This document shows, piece by piece, positions 28,260 through 37,405 of a DNA stretch of 64,000 nt (within the stretch, counting starts at the first letter, position 1; each line of letters begins with the position of its first letter). Origin of the DNA: Cytophagaceae bacterium (GTDB lineage Bacteria; Bacteroidota; Bacteroidia; Cytophagales; UBA9547); NCBI GenBank assembly GCA_027488865.1, contig JAIYAU010000025.1:316359-380358 (forward strand), written 5' to 3'. The translations under genes and the position numbers were made by a program. The notes beneath the pieces were generated by a model. It did not search any database and was not told the DNA's origin. It saw only the letters and a list, made by a program, of their open reading frames with translations.

Positions 28260-29690
28260 TTGAACCTTACTACACATATCCAAGAGAATCCTATTTTTGA
28301 GGTGATTGCCCAAAGTGCAAAAGAACTCGGTTATGACACCTATGCGGTAGGTGGATTTGTAAGAGATATTATTTTAAAACGTACTTGTAAAGATATTGAC
28401 ATCGTATGTGTTGGCTCAGGTATTGCCTTGGCCGAAAAAGTAGCCATCAAATCGGGTCGTGCTGATAGCATCGCCATATTTAAAAATTTTGGCACGGCCA
28501 TGATTAAAATTGGTGATTGGGAAGTAGAATTTGTGGGTGCAAGAAAAGAATCTTATCGCTCAGAATCTCGAAAGCCTATTGTGGAAGATGGCACCCTTGA
28601 GGATGACCAAAACAGACGAGACTTTACAATTAATGCCCTGTCCATCAGCCTCAATGAAAACGATTTTGGTCAAGTACACGACCCTTTTGGCGGTTTGATT
28701 CATTTACAACAAAAAATAATCAAAACACCTCTTGATCCCGACATCACCTTCAGCGACGATCCACTCCGCATATTAAGAGCCATTCGTTTTGCTTCTCAAC
28801 TAGGTTTTGATATCGATCCAGACACTTTTTCATCAATTGAAAAAAACGTTGAAAGACTTCAAATTATTTCGCAAGAGCGCATTATCGAAGAGCTGAATAA
28901 AATTATTCTCTCTAAAACACCCTCTTATGGCTTCAAGTTACTATTTCATAGCAAGGTGTTGCACCAAATTTTTCCAGAAATGGTGTTACTTCAAGGCGTG
29001 GAAATAATTGATGGCAAAGCGCATAAAGACAATTTTTATCATACGCTCAAAGTACTAGACAATGTTGCTTCGGTATCGAATGATCTCTGGCTCAGATGGT
29101 CAGCTATTTTACATGATATAGCCAAACCAGCTACTAAAAGATTTGATAAAAAAGTTGGTTGGACGTTTCATGGTCATGAAGAACGAGGCGCGCGCATGAC
29201 AGCCCAAATATTTAAAAAATTAAAACTGCCTTTGGGCGAGCCACTTCGTTTTGTTCAAAGCTTGGTAAGGTTGCACTTAAGACCCATCGCCTTATCCAAA
29301 GATACCATCACAGACTCTGCAATTAGGCGATTACTTTTTGAGGCAGGAAACGACATTGATGGTCTAATGGCACTTTGCAGAGCCGATATTACAAGTAAAG
29401 ACGACCTCAAAGTAAAAAGATACCTTGCTAATTTTGATAAGGTAGAAAAAAGAATGAAAGAGGTGGAAGAAATTGATCATCTTAGAAACTGGCAACCAGC
29501 CATTACAGGTGAACATATTATGAAGGCCTTTCAATTAAAACCAGGTAAGGAGGTAGGTATTATTAAAAACCAACTAAAAGAGGCCATTTTAGATGGTAAA
29601 ATAAAAAACGAGTTTAACGAAAGTTACCAAGCTATGCTTGAAATAGGAACAAAAATAGGTCTTGAACCAGTTGCCACCTTTAACGAATGA
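28260..29690 (+). CDS. CCA tRNA nucleotidyltransferase with HD domain
   Basis: 476 residues. The class II nucleotidyltransferase head shows YAVGGFVRDIILKR and the catalytic DIDIV, then the DDQNRRDFTINALS motif, DDPLRILRAIRFASQLGF, and an HD phosphohydrolase domain (WSAILHDIAKPATK, TFHGHEERGARM). The enzyme adds or repairs the 3' CCA of tRNAs. The TTG start gives the usual short N-terminus. The LysR gene overlaps its end by ATGA. Confidence 0.95.
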   Translation: MNLTTHIQENPIFEVIAQSAKELGYDTYAVGGFVRDIILKRTCKDIDIVCVGSGIALAEKVAIKSGRADSIAIFKNFGTAMIKIGDWEVEFVGARKESYRSESRKPIVEDGTLEDDQNRRDFTINALSISLNENDFGQVHDPFGGLIHLQQKIIKTPLDPDITFSDDPLRILRAIRFASQLGFDIDPDTFSSIEKNVERLQIISQERIIEELNKIILSKTPSYGFKLLFHSKVLHQIFPEMVLLQGVEIIDGKAHKDNFYHTLKVLDNVASVSNDLWLRWSAILHDIAKPATKRFDKKVGWTFHGHEERGARMTAQIFKKLKLPLGEPLRFVQSLVRLHLRPIALSKDTITDSAIRRLLFEAGNDIDGLMALCRADITSKDDLKVKRYLANFDKVEKRMKEVEEIDHLRNWQPAITGEHIMKAFQLKPGKEVGIIKNQLKEAILDGKIKNEFNESYQAMLEIGTKIGLEPVATFNE

Positions 29691-30586
29691 TTTTCGATTT
29701 TAGACTCAAGGTATTTATAACTGTGGCCAAAAAACTAAGCTTTACGAAGGCCGCTAACGAACTTTTTATAACCCAACCAGCTGTAACAAAACATATTAAT
29801 GAATTAGAATCTCAACTGCATAGTCGATTATTTTCAAGAAACGGAAGTACGATTTCACTCACTCCAGCAGGGCTAGTACTTCTTAAACATGCAGATCAAA
29901 TATTTAAACAGTACGCTGCTTTAGAAAATGACATTGCGCAATTGACCAATATAGAAAGTGGCACATTAAGAATTGGGGCAAGTACCACCCTAGCTCAGTA
30001 TGTGTTACCAAGAATTTTGGCCATCTTTAAATCCAACTATCCTGCCATACAAATCAACTTCTTGCACGGCAATAGTGAGTTTATCGAACAACAAATTATT
30101 GATGACCGTATAGATCTTGCCTTGGTAGAAGGAATTTCGCATCATCCCCAAATCAACTATGAGCCTTTTGTAAAAGATGAAATTGTGATGGTTTTACGGT
30201 CTGGTCAGCGATTGCTCAATAAATCCGAAATTAAACCTGAACAGTTGTTAACCATTCCATTGGCCATGCGAGAACAAGGCTCTGGTACACTTGACGTTAT
30301 ATATGAAGCACTACATACTATAAATATTCATCCTAAAGATTTACTGGTGGACATACAATTGGACAGTACAGAAAGCATAAAACAATATATAATGTTTACC
30401 GATTGTGGAGCATTTTTGTCTGTACATAGTATAACCAAAGAGCTCCAAAACAAAGAACTTGCTATATTTGAAATAAAGGGAATCGATATACAAAGAACTT
30501 TCCAATTTATTGAATTACATGGCCAAAACAAACCTTTGCCAAGTCTATTTAAACGATTTTGTTTAAATCATTATAACTTTAAGTAA
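29687..30586 (+). CDS. LysR family transcriptional regulator
   Basis: 299 residues: winged HTH at 1-60 (KKLSFTKAANELFITQPAVT, KHINELESQLHSRLF) and a LysR substrate-binding domain (LRIGASTTLAQYVLPRILAIF, IDLALVEGI, REQGSG). The effector fold looks like the CysB/CysL-type group, which often senses sulfur or nitrogen compounds, but the ligand is unknown. It overlaps cca by 4 bp (ATGA) and runs in the same direction as the ferredoxin genes, which could be its targets. Confidence 0.93.
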   Translation: MIFDFRLKVFITVAKKLSFTKAANELFITQPAVTKHINELESQLHSRLFSRNGSTISLTPAGLVLLKHADQIFKQYAALENDIAQLTNIESGTLRIGASTTLAQYVLPRILAIFKSNYPAIQINFLHGNSEFIEQQIIDDRIDLALVEGISHHPQINYEPFVKDEIVMVLRSGQRLLNKSEIKPEQLLTIPLAMREQGSGTLDVIYEALHTINIHPKDLLVDIQLDSTESIKQYIMFTDCGAFLSVHSITKELQNKELAIFEIKGIDIQRTFQFIELHGQNKPLPSLFKRFCLNHYNFK

Positions 30587-30660
30587 TAGACGATAATATT
30601 TTTTGATTGGTTTTACAAATAACTTAGTTGCATCTTTGTGCCATACTAATCGCAAAAGAA

Positions 30661-31008
30661 ATGGCAATTATAATAACCAATGACTGTATCAATTGTGGCG
30701 CTTGTGAGCCAGAATGCCCCAACACCGCAATCTATGAAAATGGCGTTACTTGGACATGGTCAAAAGGCACCAAACTAACACAAGTGGAAATGGAAGATGG
30801 AACGGTAGTAGCAGGAGATTTACCAAACGAACCAATAAATCCAGACTATTTCTACATTGTACCGATGAAATGCACAGAATGTAAAGGTTTTCATGAAGAA
30901 CCACAATGTGCCGCTGTTTGCCCAGTAGATTGTTGTGTCCCTGACCCTGATTATGTTGAATCAGAAGAAGAATTATTAGCTAAAAAGGCATGGCTTCATG
31001 CTGAATAG
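30661..31008 (+). CDS. Two-cluster 4Fe-4S ferredoxin
   Basis: 115 residues from the ATG at 30661; an open frame 33 bp upstream adds no family sequence. The first cluster motif is [12 protein letters not shown] and the second [20 protein letters not shown], with an insert of about 45 residues between them as in the long Bacteroidota ferredoxins. It is acidic and soluble. It heads a set of three redox genes (ferredoxin, ferredoxin reductase, 2Fe-2S ferredoxin) 74 bp after the LysR gene. Confidence 0.93.
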   Translation: MAIIITNDCINCGACEPECPNTAIYENGVTWTWSKGTKLTQVEMEDGTVVAGDLPNEPINPDYFYIVPMKCTECKGFHEEPQCAAVCPVDCCVPDPDYVESEEELLAKKAWLHAE

Positions 31009-31046
31009 TGTTAAAGAAGAAAATCTACTAAAATTTTAATATCCCC

Positions 31047-32060
31047 ATGAGCGATTTAATAAAAACAGATATTTGTGTAATTGGTGCTGGCCCTGTTGGG
31101 CTATTCAGCGTTTTTGAAGCTGGTTTATTAAAAATGCGATGTCACCTGATTGACGCCCTTCCACAAGTTGGGGGTCAACTATCAGAAATATACCCACAAA
31201 AACCGATTTATGATATTCCGGGGTATCCTACGATTAAAGCTCAAGAACTAGTAGACAATTTGATGCTTCAAATTGAGCCTTTTAAACCAACCTTCACCCT
31301 AGGAGAAAGGGTGGAAACAATCCAAAGAATCGAAGACAACTCCTTTATTATCAGTACAAACGAAAATACCCAAGTACATGCAAAGGTGCTGGTGATAGCT
31401 GGGGGGTTAGGATGTTTTGAACCTCGTAAACCAGAGATTAAATCCTTAGAACAATTTGAGGGAAAAGGTGTAGCCTACATGGTTCGCGACCCAGAAAAAT
31501 TCAGAGATAAAGATATTGTGATTGCAGGAGGTGGTGATTCTGCCTTAGATTGGACTATTTATTTATCTAAAATTGCTAAAAGTACCACCTTAATTCACAG
31601 AAACGAGACTTTTAGAGGTGCGCCTGATTCTACCGAAAAAGTGTTTGAATTGGCCTCTGAAAACAAAATTAAACTACTATTACAATCAAATGTAACTACA
31701 TTAGCTGGCAATGGTCACTTGAAAGAGCTTCAGGTACAAGCAAAAGACCAAAGCCTTACGACCTTAAAAGTAGATTATTTTATCCCTTTGTTTGGCTTAA
31801 GTCCAAAGCTTGGCCCTATTGCGAATTGGGGATTAAATATTAATAAATCTGCTATAGAAGTAGATACTTTTGATTACCAAACCAATGTAGAAGGAATTTA
31901 TGCCATTGGCGATATTAATACTTATCCTGGCAAATTAAAGTTGATTCTTACTGGCTTCCACGAGGCGGCCATGATGTGCCAAAGTGCGTTTAAATTTGTG
32001 TATCCTGATCAACACCTTAGTTTTAAATACACCACTGTAAACGGAATAAATACTTTTTAA
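31047..32060 (+). CDS. Thioredoxin-reductase-like ferredoxin-NADP+ reductase
   Basis: 337 residues with an FAD-binding GAGPVGLFSVFEAG at the N-terminus, LPQVGGQLSEIYPQK, DIPGYP, the NADPH-binding IAGGGDSALDWTIYL and the C-terminal IYAIGDINTYPGKLKLILTG. It lacks the CxxC pair of thioredoxin reductases, which fits the YumC-type reductase that links NADPH to ferredoxins or flavodoxins. It lies between two ferredoxin genes, 38 bp and 23 bp apart, so the partners are clear. Confidence 0.93.
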   Translation: MSDLIKTDICVIGAGPVGLFSVFEAGLLKMRCHLIDALPQVGGQLSEIYPQKPIYDIPGYPTIKAQELVDNLMLQIEPFKPTFTLGERVETIQRIEDNSFIISTNENTQVHAKVLVIAGGLGCFEPRKPEIKSLEQFEGKGVAYMVRDPEKFRDKDIVIAGGGDSALDWTIYLSKIAKSTTLIHRNETFRGAPDSTEKVFELASENKIKLLLQSNVTTLAGNGHLKELQVQAKDQSLTTLKVDYFIPLFGLSPKLGPIANWGLNINKSAIEVDTFDYQTNVEGIYAIGDINTYPGKLKLILTGFHEAAMMCQSAFKFVYPDQHLSFKYTTVNGINTF

Positions 32061-32083
32061 AATAAAAATAGACACGATACGCT

Positions 32084-32404
32084 ATGATTACATTTATTAT
32101 TGAAGATAGAGATGGCTCGCAAAATACGCTGGAAATACCAGAGGGTATAAATCTGAGCTTGATGGAGGTACTTAAAGCCTCTGATTATAATATTTTGGCC
32201 ACATGTGGCGGCATGGCTCTTTGCGCGACTTGTCATGTGCAAGTGATTGCTGGCGGCGAAAATCTTCCGTCAGTTAGCGATGCTGAATTAGATATTTTGG
32301 ACACCTTACCTTCGGCTAGCCATCAAAGTCGATTAGCCTGCCAGCTAAAAGTAGATAATAATTTGGCTCATACCACCTTTAAAATATGTGGAGAAGACGC
32401 TTAA
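32084..32404 (+). CDS. Adrenodoxin-type 2Fe-2S ferredoxin
   Basis: 106 residues with the plant/adrenodoxin ferredoxin fold: cluster ligands in CGGMALCATC (C-x5-C-x2-C) and a fourth cysteine in SRLACQLKV about 38 residues on. These proteins carry electrons to oxygenases, P450s or Fe-S assembly. It is the last of the three redox genes. Its substrate enzyme is not encoded nearby. Confidence 0.94.
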   Translation: MITFIIEDRDGSQNTLEIPEGINLSLMEVLKASDYNILATCGGMALCATCHVQVIAGGENLPSVSDAELDILDTLPSASHQSRLACQLKVDNNLAHTTFKICGEDA

Positions 32405-32515
32405 ATTGAGATTTTGTGTAAATATTGCCTATAACTTAGCTCAATAAATTTAATTTTATGTGGAAATAAAATTTAAAACCATTTTTTGTATTATTATCTA
32501 AATAGCAGGGTTAAA

Positions 32516-32549
32516 TTTGAGCTACTTTGATTATAATAAGCTAGTTTTG
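32516..32549 (+). promoter_or_regulatory. Possible Bacteroidota promoter
   Basis: TTTG (32516-32519) and TAGTTTTG (32542-32549) are 22 bp apart; the second is an exact TAnnTTTG match. It sits 23 bp upstream of the TTG start of the HExxH protein. Confidence 0.4.
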
Positions 32550-32572
32550 AGGTTTAAAATCAATTATTCAAA

Positions 32573-32959
32573 TTGAACCCAACTTTACTTTTTCGCATTA
32601 GGACAATTACTTTTTACAAACGGGGTGTCTTTATTGTGATTTTTAAAGAAAATTTAAAAACGCGTTACGCCGCCATGGCGCTGCTTCCCCCTTTTATCAT
32701 AGTATGGAAGCAGAAAAGTTTAACAGATCACGAAATGTACAACCATGAGGCCATTCATCATCGGCAAATGCTAGAGATGTTGATTATACCCTTTTTATGT
32801 TGGTACGGGTGTGAATATATTCTTGGCCGAATAAAAGGGTTAAATCATCACAGTGCTTATAGAAACATTAGTTTTGAAAGAGAGGCGTACGCAAATGAGA
32901 AAGAACCGAATTATCTTGCAAAACGTAAATGGTTGAGTTTTACAAGATTTTTACAATAA
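32573..32959 (+). CDS. Small protein with an HExxH motif
   Basis: 128 residues with a zinc-protease-like motif HEAIHHRQMLEML (His-Glu-x-x-His), a hydrophobic stretch IIPFLCWYGCEYILG and a downstream FEREAYANE that could offer the third ligand. Proteins of this pattern are, as I recall, common and uncharacterised in Bacteroidota. There is no signal peptide. The TTG start is the only one that keeps the whole frame, and an internal start is possible. Peptidase activity is not proven. Confidence 0.72.
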   Translation: MNPTLLFRIRTITFYKRGVFIVIFKENLKTRYAAMALLPPFIIVWKQKSLTDHEMYNHEAIHHRQMLEMLIIPFLCWYGCEYILGRIKGLNHHSAYRNISFEREAYANEKEPNYLAKRKWLSFTRFLQ

Positions 32960-33159
32960 AAAGGGCTCAAATTAAGGCTTGAAAAATTAATTCGCATTTA
33001 TCTTGTAAGTTGGCCTTTTTTAAAATCCCCATTCCTTAATTTTATTCACCAATGCTATACTTCCAAAATGGCAAAATCGTCCATTCAGATTGTCGTTGTT
33101 GATAATTTGTTTTCTTGTCCATTTATCCAAAAAAAATATCAGATTATTCTTAAAATAAT

Positions 33160-33167
33160 TAAATTTG
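33160..33167 (+). promoter_or_regulatory. -7 element candidate
   Basis: TAAATTTG is an exact TAnnTTTG match 22 bp upstream of the outer-membrane gene at 33190. No TTG lies at the expected -33 spacing, so this is weak. Confidence 0.3.
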
Positions 33168-33189
33168 TACTTGAATTAAATCGTGTCTA

Positions 33190-34140
33190 ATGTATAATAA
33201 ATTCTTAGGTGGCCTTTTGTTGTCGCTCATTTTTGTAGGAACTGCAGTAGCTCAGAAAAAAAATGACTCTGAATATTCTGGTTTTTTTGACACCTACTAT
33301 TTTAAAGGCCCTTGGAATTTTACGGCTGGTGGTGGTATAGCGCAATACAACGGAGATATTAAGAATTCCAAAATAGGCAATACTTTTGGCTTAGGTGCTA
33401 GTTATAAATTTTGGCCAAGAACTTATTTTGGTGGACAACTAAATATGATCAGCTTTTCAGCAACGGACAGCGACAAAACACGCAATATAAGTTTTAGTAC
33501 TAAGCTAACGGAAATTTACGGTTTCGTAAGATTCAATATTCTGGATAAAAAAATGTTGAAAAACCGTGATATGTTTCAAAAAGAACTGCGTGTGAGGCCT
33601 TACATACAAGTAGGTGTGGGTGTGAATAGATTTAAAGCGGTATCAGATACAGATAACCCAGACTGGAAAGCACCTAATAGAACAGAAAATGTAAGTTATC
33701 CCAAAATTGGATTCGCTGTACCTGTTGGTGGTGGGGTAGCGGTTTTTGTAACACATCGTGTAAGTGTTTTGGGCGAATTTAACCTTAGACTTCCTTTAAA
33801 TGATTACCTAGACGATGTAAGCGCTCGTGGCAAAGACAAAAAAGATTCATATTTTACAGCTGAGATAAAAATACAATATTCTCCATTTGCTCCAAAAATG
33901 AAGAAAAAAATGAAATTTAACAGCAACCCAGAACCTGGGCCACCTGCACCGCCGAGACCTCCTAAGGTAGAAACTCCAGCAAACGAGACGCCTCCACCTG
34001 CGGCTGAGCCAGATCCTTACGCACCTACTGAGCCAAAACCTGAAGAAAAACAAGAGGATATTTGGGGCACGCCAGAAGAAAAACCTAAAGAAGCCCCTAA
34101 ACCTGACCCAAATAAAAAGGCAGATGACCCATGGTATTAA
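33190..34140 (+). CDS. Outer-membrane beta-barrel protein with Pro/Glu/Lys-rich tail
   Basis: 316 residues: signal peptide (MYNKFLGGLLLSLIFVGTAVA), an eight-strand-like barrel (about 35-235; FTAGGGIAQYNGDI, FGLGASYKFWPRTYFGG, RPYIQVGVGVNRF, VGGGVAVFVTHRVSVLGEF) and a tail of about 70 residues rich in P, E and K (EPGPPAPPRPP, PKPEEKQEDIWG) ending DDPWY. The barrel resembles OmpA/PorG-like Bacteroidota proteins. The charged tail is probably periplasmic or cell-wall associated. The tRNA methyltransferase begins 3 bp after its stop. Confidence 0.85.
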   Translation: MYNKFLGGLLLSLIFVGTAVAQKKNDSEYSGFFDTYYFKGPWNFTAGGGIAQYNGDIKNSKIGNTFGLGASYKFWPRTYFGGQLNMISFSATDSDKTRNISFSTKLTEIYGFVRFNILDKKMLKNRDMFQKELRVRPYIQVGVGVNRFKAVSDTDNPDWKAPNRTENVSYPKIGFAVPVGGGVAVFVTHRVSVLGEFNLRLPLNDYLDDVSARGKDKKDSYFTAEIKIQYSPFAPKMKKKMKFNSNPEPGPPAPPRPPKVETPANETPPPAAEPDPYAPTEPKPEEKQEDIWGTPEEKPKEAPKPDPNKKADDPWY

Positions 34141-34143
34141 TAA

Positions 34144-34863
34144 ATGGGTAATAACTGGTTTCATTTTAAGCAGTTTACTGTTTTACAAGACAATACAAGC
34201 TTCAGGGTAACTACTGAAGCTTGTCTTTTTGGGGCTTTAATTGAAACTGAAAATCACCATAACATTTTGGATATTGGTACAGGAACTGGCCTCTTAACGC
34301 TGATGTTGGCACAGAAAACTCCTGATGCGCAATTATATGGCGTTGAAATTGACCCCAACTCAGCCAACTTAGCTTCTATAAATTTTGAAAATTCGCCTTG
34401 GAAAGAAAGGTTGGTTGTAGTAAACCAAGATATAGCTACGTATTCTCAGGAACATCTGGAACAATACGATCTTGTAATATCCAATCCTCCATTTTATGCC
34501 AATTCGCTTAAATCTAACAAGGAAGATAGAAATCGTGCGATGCACAACGCCTCGCTTTCTCATGAACAATTGTCCAACTCCATTGATCAGCTTTTAACAG
34601 AAAATGGCAAAGCTTGGGTTTTGCTACCACCTCAAGAAGCAATTAATTTCAAAGGTTGGTTGAATTCAAAAAACTTGTTTGTTTTACAAACTTTAAAAAT
34701 ATTCAATTTCAAAGACAAACCAATTTTTAGAGAAATAGTGGTTTTGAGCAAAAAACAACCTTTGGAAGTTTTGATAAAAGAAATAATTATTTACAAGAAC
34801 CAAAAAGAATATTCGGAGGAGTTTATTCAATTATTAAGGCCTTATTATGCGTCATTAGCATAA
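34144..34863 (+). CDS. trmN6: tRNA1(Val) adenine-37 N6-methyltransferase
   Basis: 239 residues: FHFKQFTVLQDNTSFRVTTEACLFG at the start is typical of YfiC/TrmN6, followed by SAM motif I (ILDIGTGTGLLTLML) and the catalytic NPPF (LVISNPPFYANS). It methylates A37 of tRNA-Val1. It starts 3 bp after the outer-membrane gene. It converges on kmo with 17 bp between stops. Confidence 0.92.
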   Translation: MGNNWFHFKQFTVLQDNTSFRVTTEACLFGALIETENHHNILDIGTGTGLLTLMLAQKTPDAQLYGVEIDPNSANLASINFENSPWKERLVVVNQDIATYSQEHLEQYDLVISNPPFYANSLKSNKEDRNRAMHNASLSHEQLSNSIDQLLTENGKAWVLLPPQEAINFKGWLNSKNLFVLQTLKIFNFKDKPIFREIVVLSKKQPLEVLIKEIIIYKNQKEYSEEFIQLLRPYYASLA

Positions 34864-34880
34864 AATTTAAAAAAAACGAA

Positions 34881-36212
34881 CTACTTATTATCCAAATATT
34901 CCTTAAAATCCATCTCTTGCCAATTTTCTTCAATTCCAGGAATATTTAAAATTTTCTCCATGATGGCATCCTCTTTCAATCCCTTGTGTAATGCTTGACT
35001 GTAGCTAATATGTGGCGAAAAAGTTACCATTGTGTAAAGTGGTATCCATTGGTCGGGATATAATGTATTCATTCTCCCTTCTATCTTTTTGCGCAACTGA
35101 AACCGCTTATTGGCTACCAATTCACTCATTTCTACAAAATTTCTTCTTGCTAACTCTGCAATGGCGTCTGCATTGGGCTTCCTTGATTTCTGAAAATTTT
35201 CTAGAATATCCTCCCAGCTGTTGTAGTTATCCATCATGTCATTTAAAATCCTACAATCTTCAAATCCAGCGTTCATCCCTTGGCCATAAAAAGGAACAAT
35301 GGAATGGGCTGCATCACCTATTAAAAATGCGCGGTTATGTACCCATGGATAACAACTTATATTGACCAAAGAAGAAACTGGGTTATGTTCAAACTCTTCC
35401 AGCAACTGTGGCATTAATTCAAATGCATCTAAAAAATTATCTTTAAAGAATTGGATGATATTTTCAGTACTGTGAAGATTTGCAAATGACACTGTGCCTT
35501 CATAGGGTAAAAACAAAGTACACGTAAAACTACCGTCCAAATTGGGTAAGGCTATTAACATAAATTGACCTCTGGGCCAAATGTGCAATGCATTTGGTTC
35601 TAATTGATACTCCCCATTTTTTGCAGGAATGGTCAATTCTTTGTACCCGTGTGGTAAATACCATTGGTGATAGTCAAAACGATCTGTTTTTTGCATGGCA
35701 CTTCTAAGCACAGAGAACGCCCCATCTGCACCCAATACCAGATCTGGATTGATGGTAGAATTGCGATTGGTGGTAGAATTAACAAAGGACAACTCATTTG
35801 TATGGAGATCTATATGCTCACACTTTTCATTAAAATGAAATTTTACTAAATCATTTGAATCTGCTAAAGTGATAAGTTCTGTATTGAGTAACCCACGTGA
35901 TACCGAATAAATTGCTTGTCCTTCAAGCCCATATTTTTGTAATTGGGTTTGCCCATCTTGATAATGCACCATTCGTCCATACATGGGTATGGATATTTTT
36001 TTAATGTTTTCGGCAATTCCTACTTGTTCTAATGCCAACCATCCCCTATCGCTCAAAGCTAAGTTGATAGACCTGCCTCCGTAAGAGTTGGTAATTCGAA
36101 AATCTGGTCTTTTTTCAAATACATCAACCTTAAACCCCCTCTTGGCAAAATATATACTCGCCAAGGCCCCAACTAGCCCCGCTCCTAGTATACTTATATT
36201 TTTATTCTCCAT
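34881..36212 (-). CDS. kmo: Kynurenine 3-monooxygenase
   Basis: 443 residues, FAD-dependent hydroxylase of the tryptophan-to-kynurenine pathway toward quinolinate and NAD. It shows the FAD loop ISILGAGLVGALASIYFAK, the Kmo motifs GRSINLALSDRGWLALE and YSVSRGLLN, LVLGADGAFSVLR, and the second FAD motif FLIGDAAHSIVPFYGQGMNAGFEDC with its conserved fingerprint. Full length. No other kyn genes are adjacent. Bacteroidota often make NAD from tryptophan this way, and the PnuC-NadR operon at 59.5 kb gives a second, salvage route. Confidence 0.96.
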   Translation of the reverse strand: MENKNISILGAGLVGALASIYFAKRGFKVDVFEKRPDFRITNSYGGRSINLALSDRGWLALEQVGIAENIKKISIPMYGRMVHYQDGQTQLQKYGLEGQAIYSVSRGLLNTELITLADSNDLVKFHFNEKCEHIDLHTNELSFVNSTTNRNSTINPDLVLGADGAFSVLRSAMQKTDRFDYHQWYLPHGYKELTIPAKNGEYQLEPNALHIWPRGQFMLIALPNLDGSFTCTLFLPYEGTVSFANLHSTENIIQFFKDNFLDAFELMPQLLEEFEHNPVSSLVNISCYPWVHNRAFLIGDAAHSIVPFYGQGMNAGFEDCRILNDMMDNYNSWEDILENFQKSRKPNADAIAELARRNFVEMSELVANKRFQLRKKIEGRMNTLYPDQWIPLYTMVTFSPHISYSQALHKGLKEDAIMEKILNIPGIEENWQEMDFKEYLDNK

Positions 36213-36285
36213 TGTGAATCTTATTTGTTAGTTATAAGTTGTATGTTATGAATTGAAAATTGATAATTGATAACCTTTCGTAAAG

Positions 36286-37086
36286 ATGAATAAAATCATT
36301 TTTGTTTTTGCATCTATAGTTCTCATAAATAAAATAAGTTTAGCTCAATCAAATAAAGTACAAACAAATAATATAATCAAAATGAAAGTAGAAATTTGGA
36401 GTGATGTCATGTGTCCTTTTTGTTACATTGGAAAAAGAAAATTTGAGCAAGCGTTAACACAGTTTAGCCATAAAGATAAAATAGAAGTGGAATGGAAAAG
36501 TTTTGAGCTGGACCCTACCCTTAAAACTGATCCTAATACAAGCATATACCAATATTTATCTAAAAGAAAAGGTTGGTCATTAGATCAAACAAAACAAATT
36601 AGTCAACAAGTGGTGGATATGGCCAAACAAGTTGGTCTTACCTATCATATGGATAAGGCAGTGGTTGCCAATTCATTTGACGCCCATCGCATCTCGCATT
36701 TGGCCAAAAGTAAAGGACTTCAAGACCAAATGGAAGAAAGACTTTTTAGTGCTTACTTTACAGAAGGCAAAAACACGGGTGACCAAGCCACTTTAACACA
36801 ACTTGGTGTAGAAATTGGCTTAAACGAAGCGGACATTAAAGCGATGTTTTCGAGTGATTTATATACAAACGAAGTAAAACAGGACGAAATAAAAGCCCAA
36901 CAAGTTGGCGCAAGAGGTGTACCATTTTTTGTGTTGGACAATAAGTACGCTATCTCTGGTGCACAAGAACCACAAACGTTTTTAAATGCGCTTACCAAGG
37001 CATATCAAGAATGGCTCAAAGAAAATCCAGCAGCTATAACTTCCATAGCTGAAGGAGCGGTTTGTACCCCAGAAGGATGTGATTAA
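36286..37086 (+). CDS. FrnE-like DsbA family thiol oxidoreductase with an N-terminal signal-like extension
   Basis: 266 residues. From residue 33 (MKVEIWSDVMCPFCYIGKR) it is a DsbA/FrnE-type thioredoxin fold with CPFC at 43-46, an inserted helical domain and the cis-Pro loop ARGVPFFVLDNKYAISGAQ near residue 210. FrnE proteins are normally cytosolic; here about 32 residues come first, including a convincing signal peptide (MNKIIFVFASIVLINKISLA). Either the protein is exported, or translation starts at the internal ATG (36382). A C-terminal pair CTPEGC is also present. 61-bp tandem repeats begin right after the stop. Confidence 0.88.
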   Translation: MNKIIFVFASIVLINKISLAQSNKVQTNNIIKMKVEIWSDVMCPFCYIGKRKFEQALTQFSHKDKIEVEWKSFELDPTLKTDPNTSIYQYLSKRKGWSLDQTKQISQQVVDMAKQVGLTYHMDKAVVANSFDAHRISHLAKSKGLQDQMEERLFSAYFTEGKNTGDQATLTQLGVEIGLNEADIKAMFSSDLYTNEVKQDEIKAQQVGARGVPFFVLDNKYAISGAQEPQTFLNALTKAYQEWLKENPAAITSIAEGAVCTPEGCD

Positions 37087-37285
37087 AAATCTGAAACAAA
37101 TTTGCCTCCAGATAAATCTGGAGACAATTCAAATCTGGAGACAATTCAAATCTGAAACAAATTTCCCTCCAGATAAATCTGGAGGCAATTCAAATCTGGA
37201 GGCAATTCAAATCTGGAGACAATTTACCATTCACAATTTACAATTCACCATTCACTATTTACAATTCACTATTCACTATTCACAC
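37087..37285 (+). repeat. 61-bp tandem repeat and simple-sequence tract
   Basis: Copies at 37087-37147 and 37148-37208, then a 17-bp partial unit (37209-37225). Each unit contains the palindrome CCTCCAGATAAATCTGGAGR-type arms, giving a hairpin. A tract of CATTCAC/AATTCAC-like words follows to about 37285. The open reading through it is an artefact of the repeat. Confidence 0.8.
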
Positions 37286-37405
37286 AATCAACTCACCTTA
37301 TTTAGAAATTTACAATTGATTGTAACATTTACCTAAAGATTACCATTTTTTGACGTTAATTTGTACTTTGATTTGTTCCTTGAACAAATTTTTGGTTCTC
37401 CATTT

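Noticed and set aside
33847-34164. Arg/Trp-rich minus-strand reading opposite the outer-membrane gene
   Set aside because: It is the antisense of the Pro/Lys/Glu-rich tail, not a gene.
37079-37336. An 85-codon reading full of QIWRQF/FTIH repeats
   Set aside because: It is a direct translation of the 61-bp tandem repeat and simple-sequence tract.
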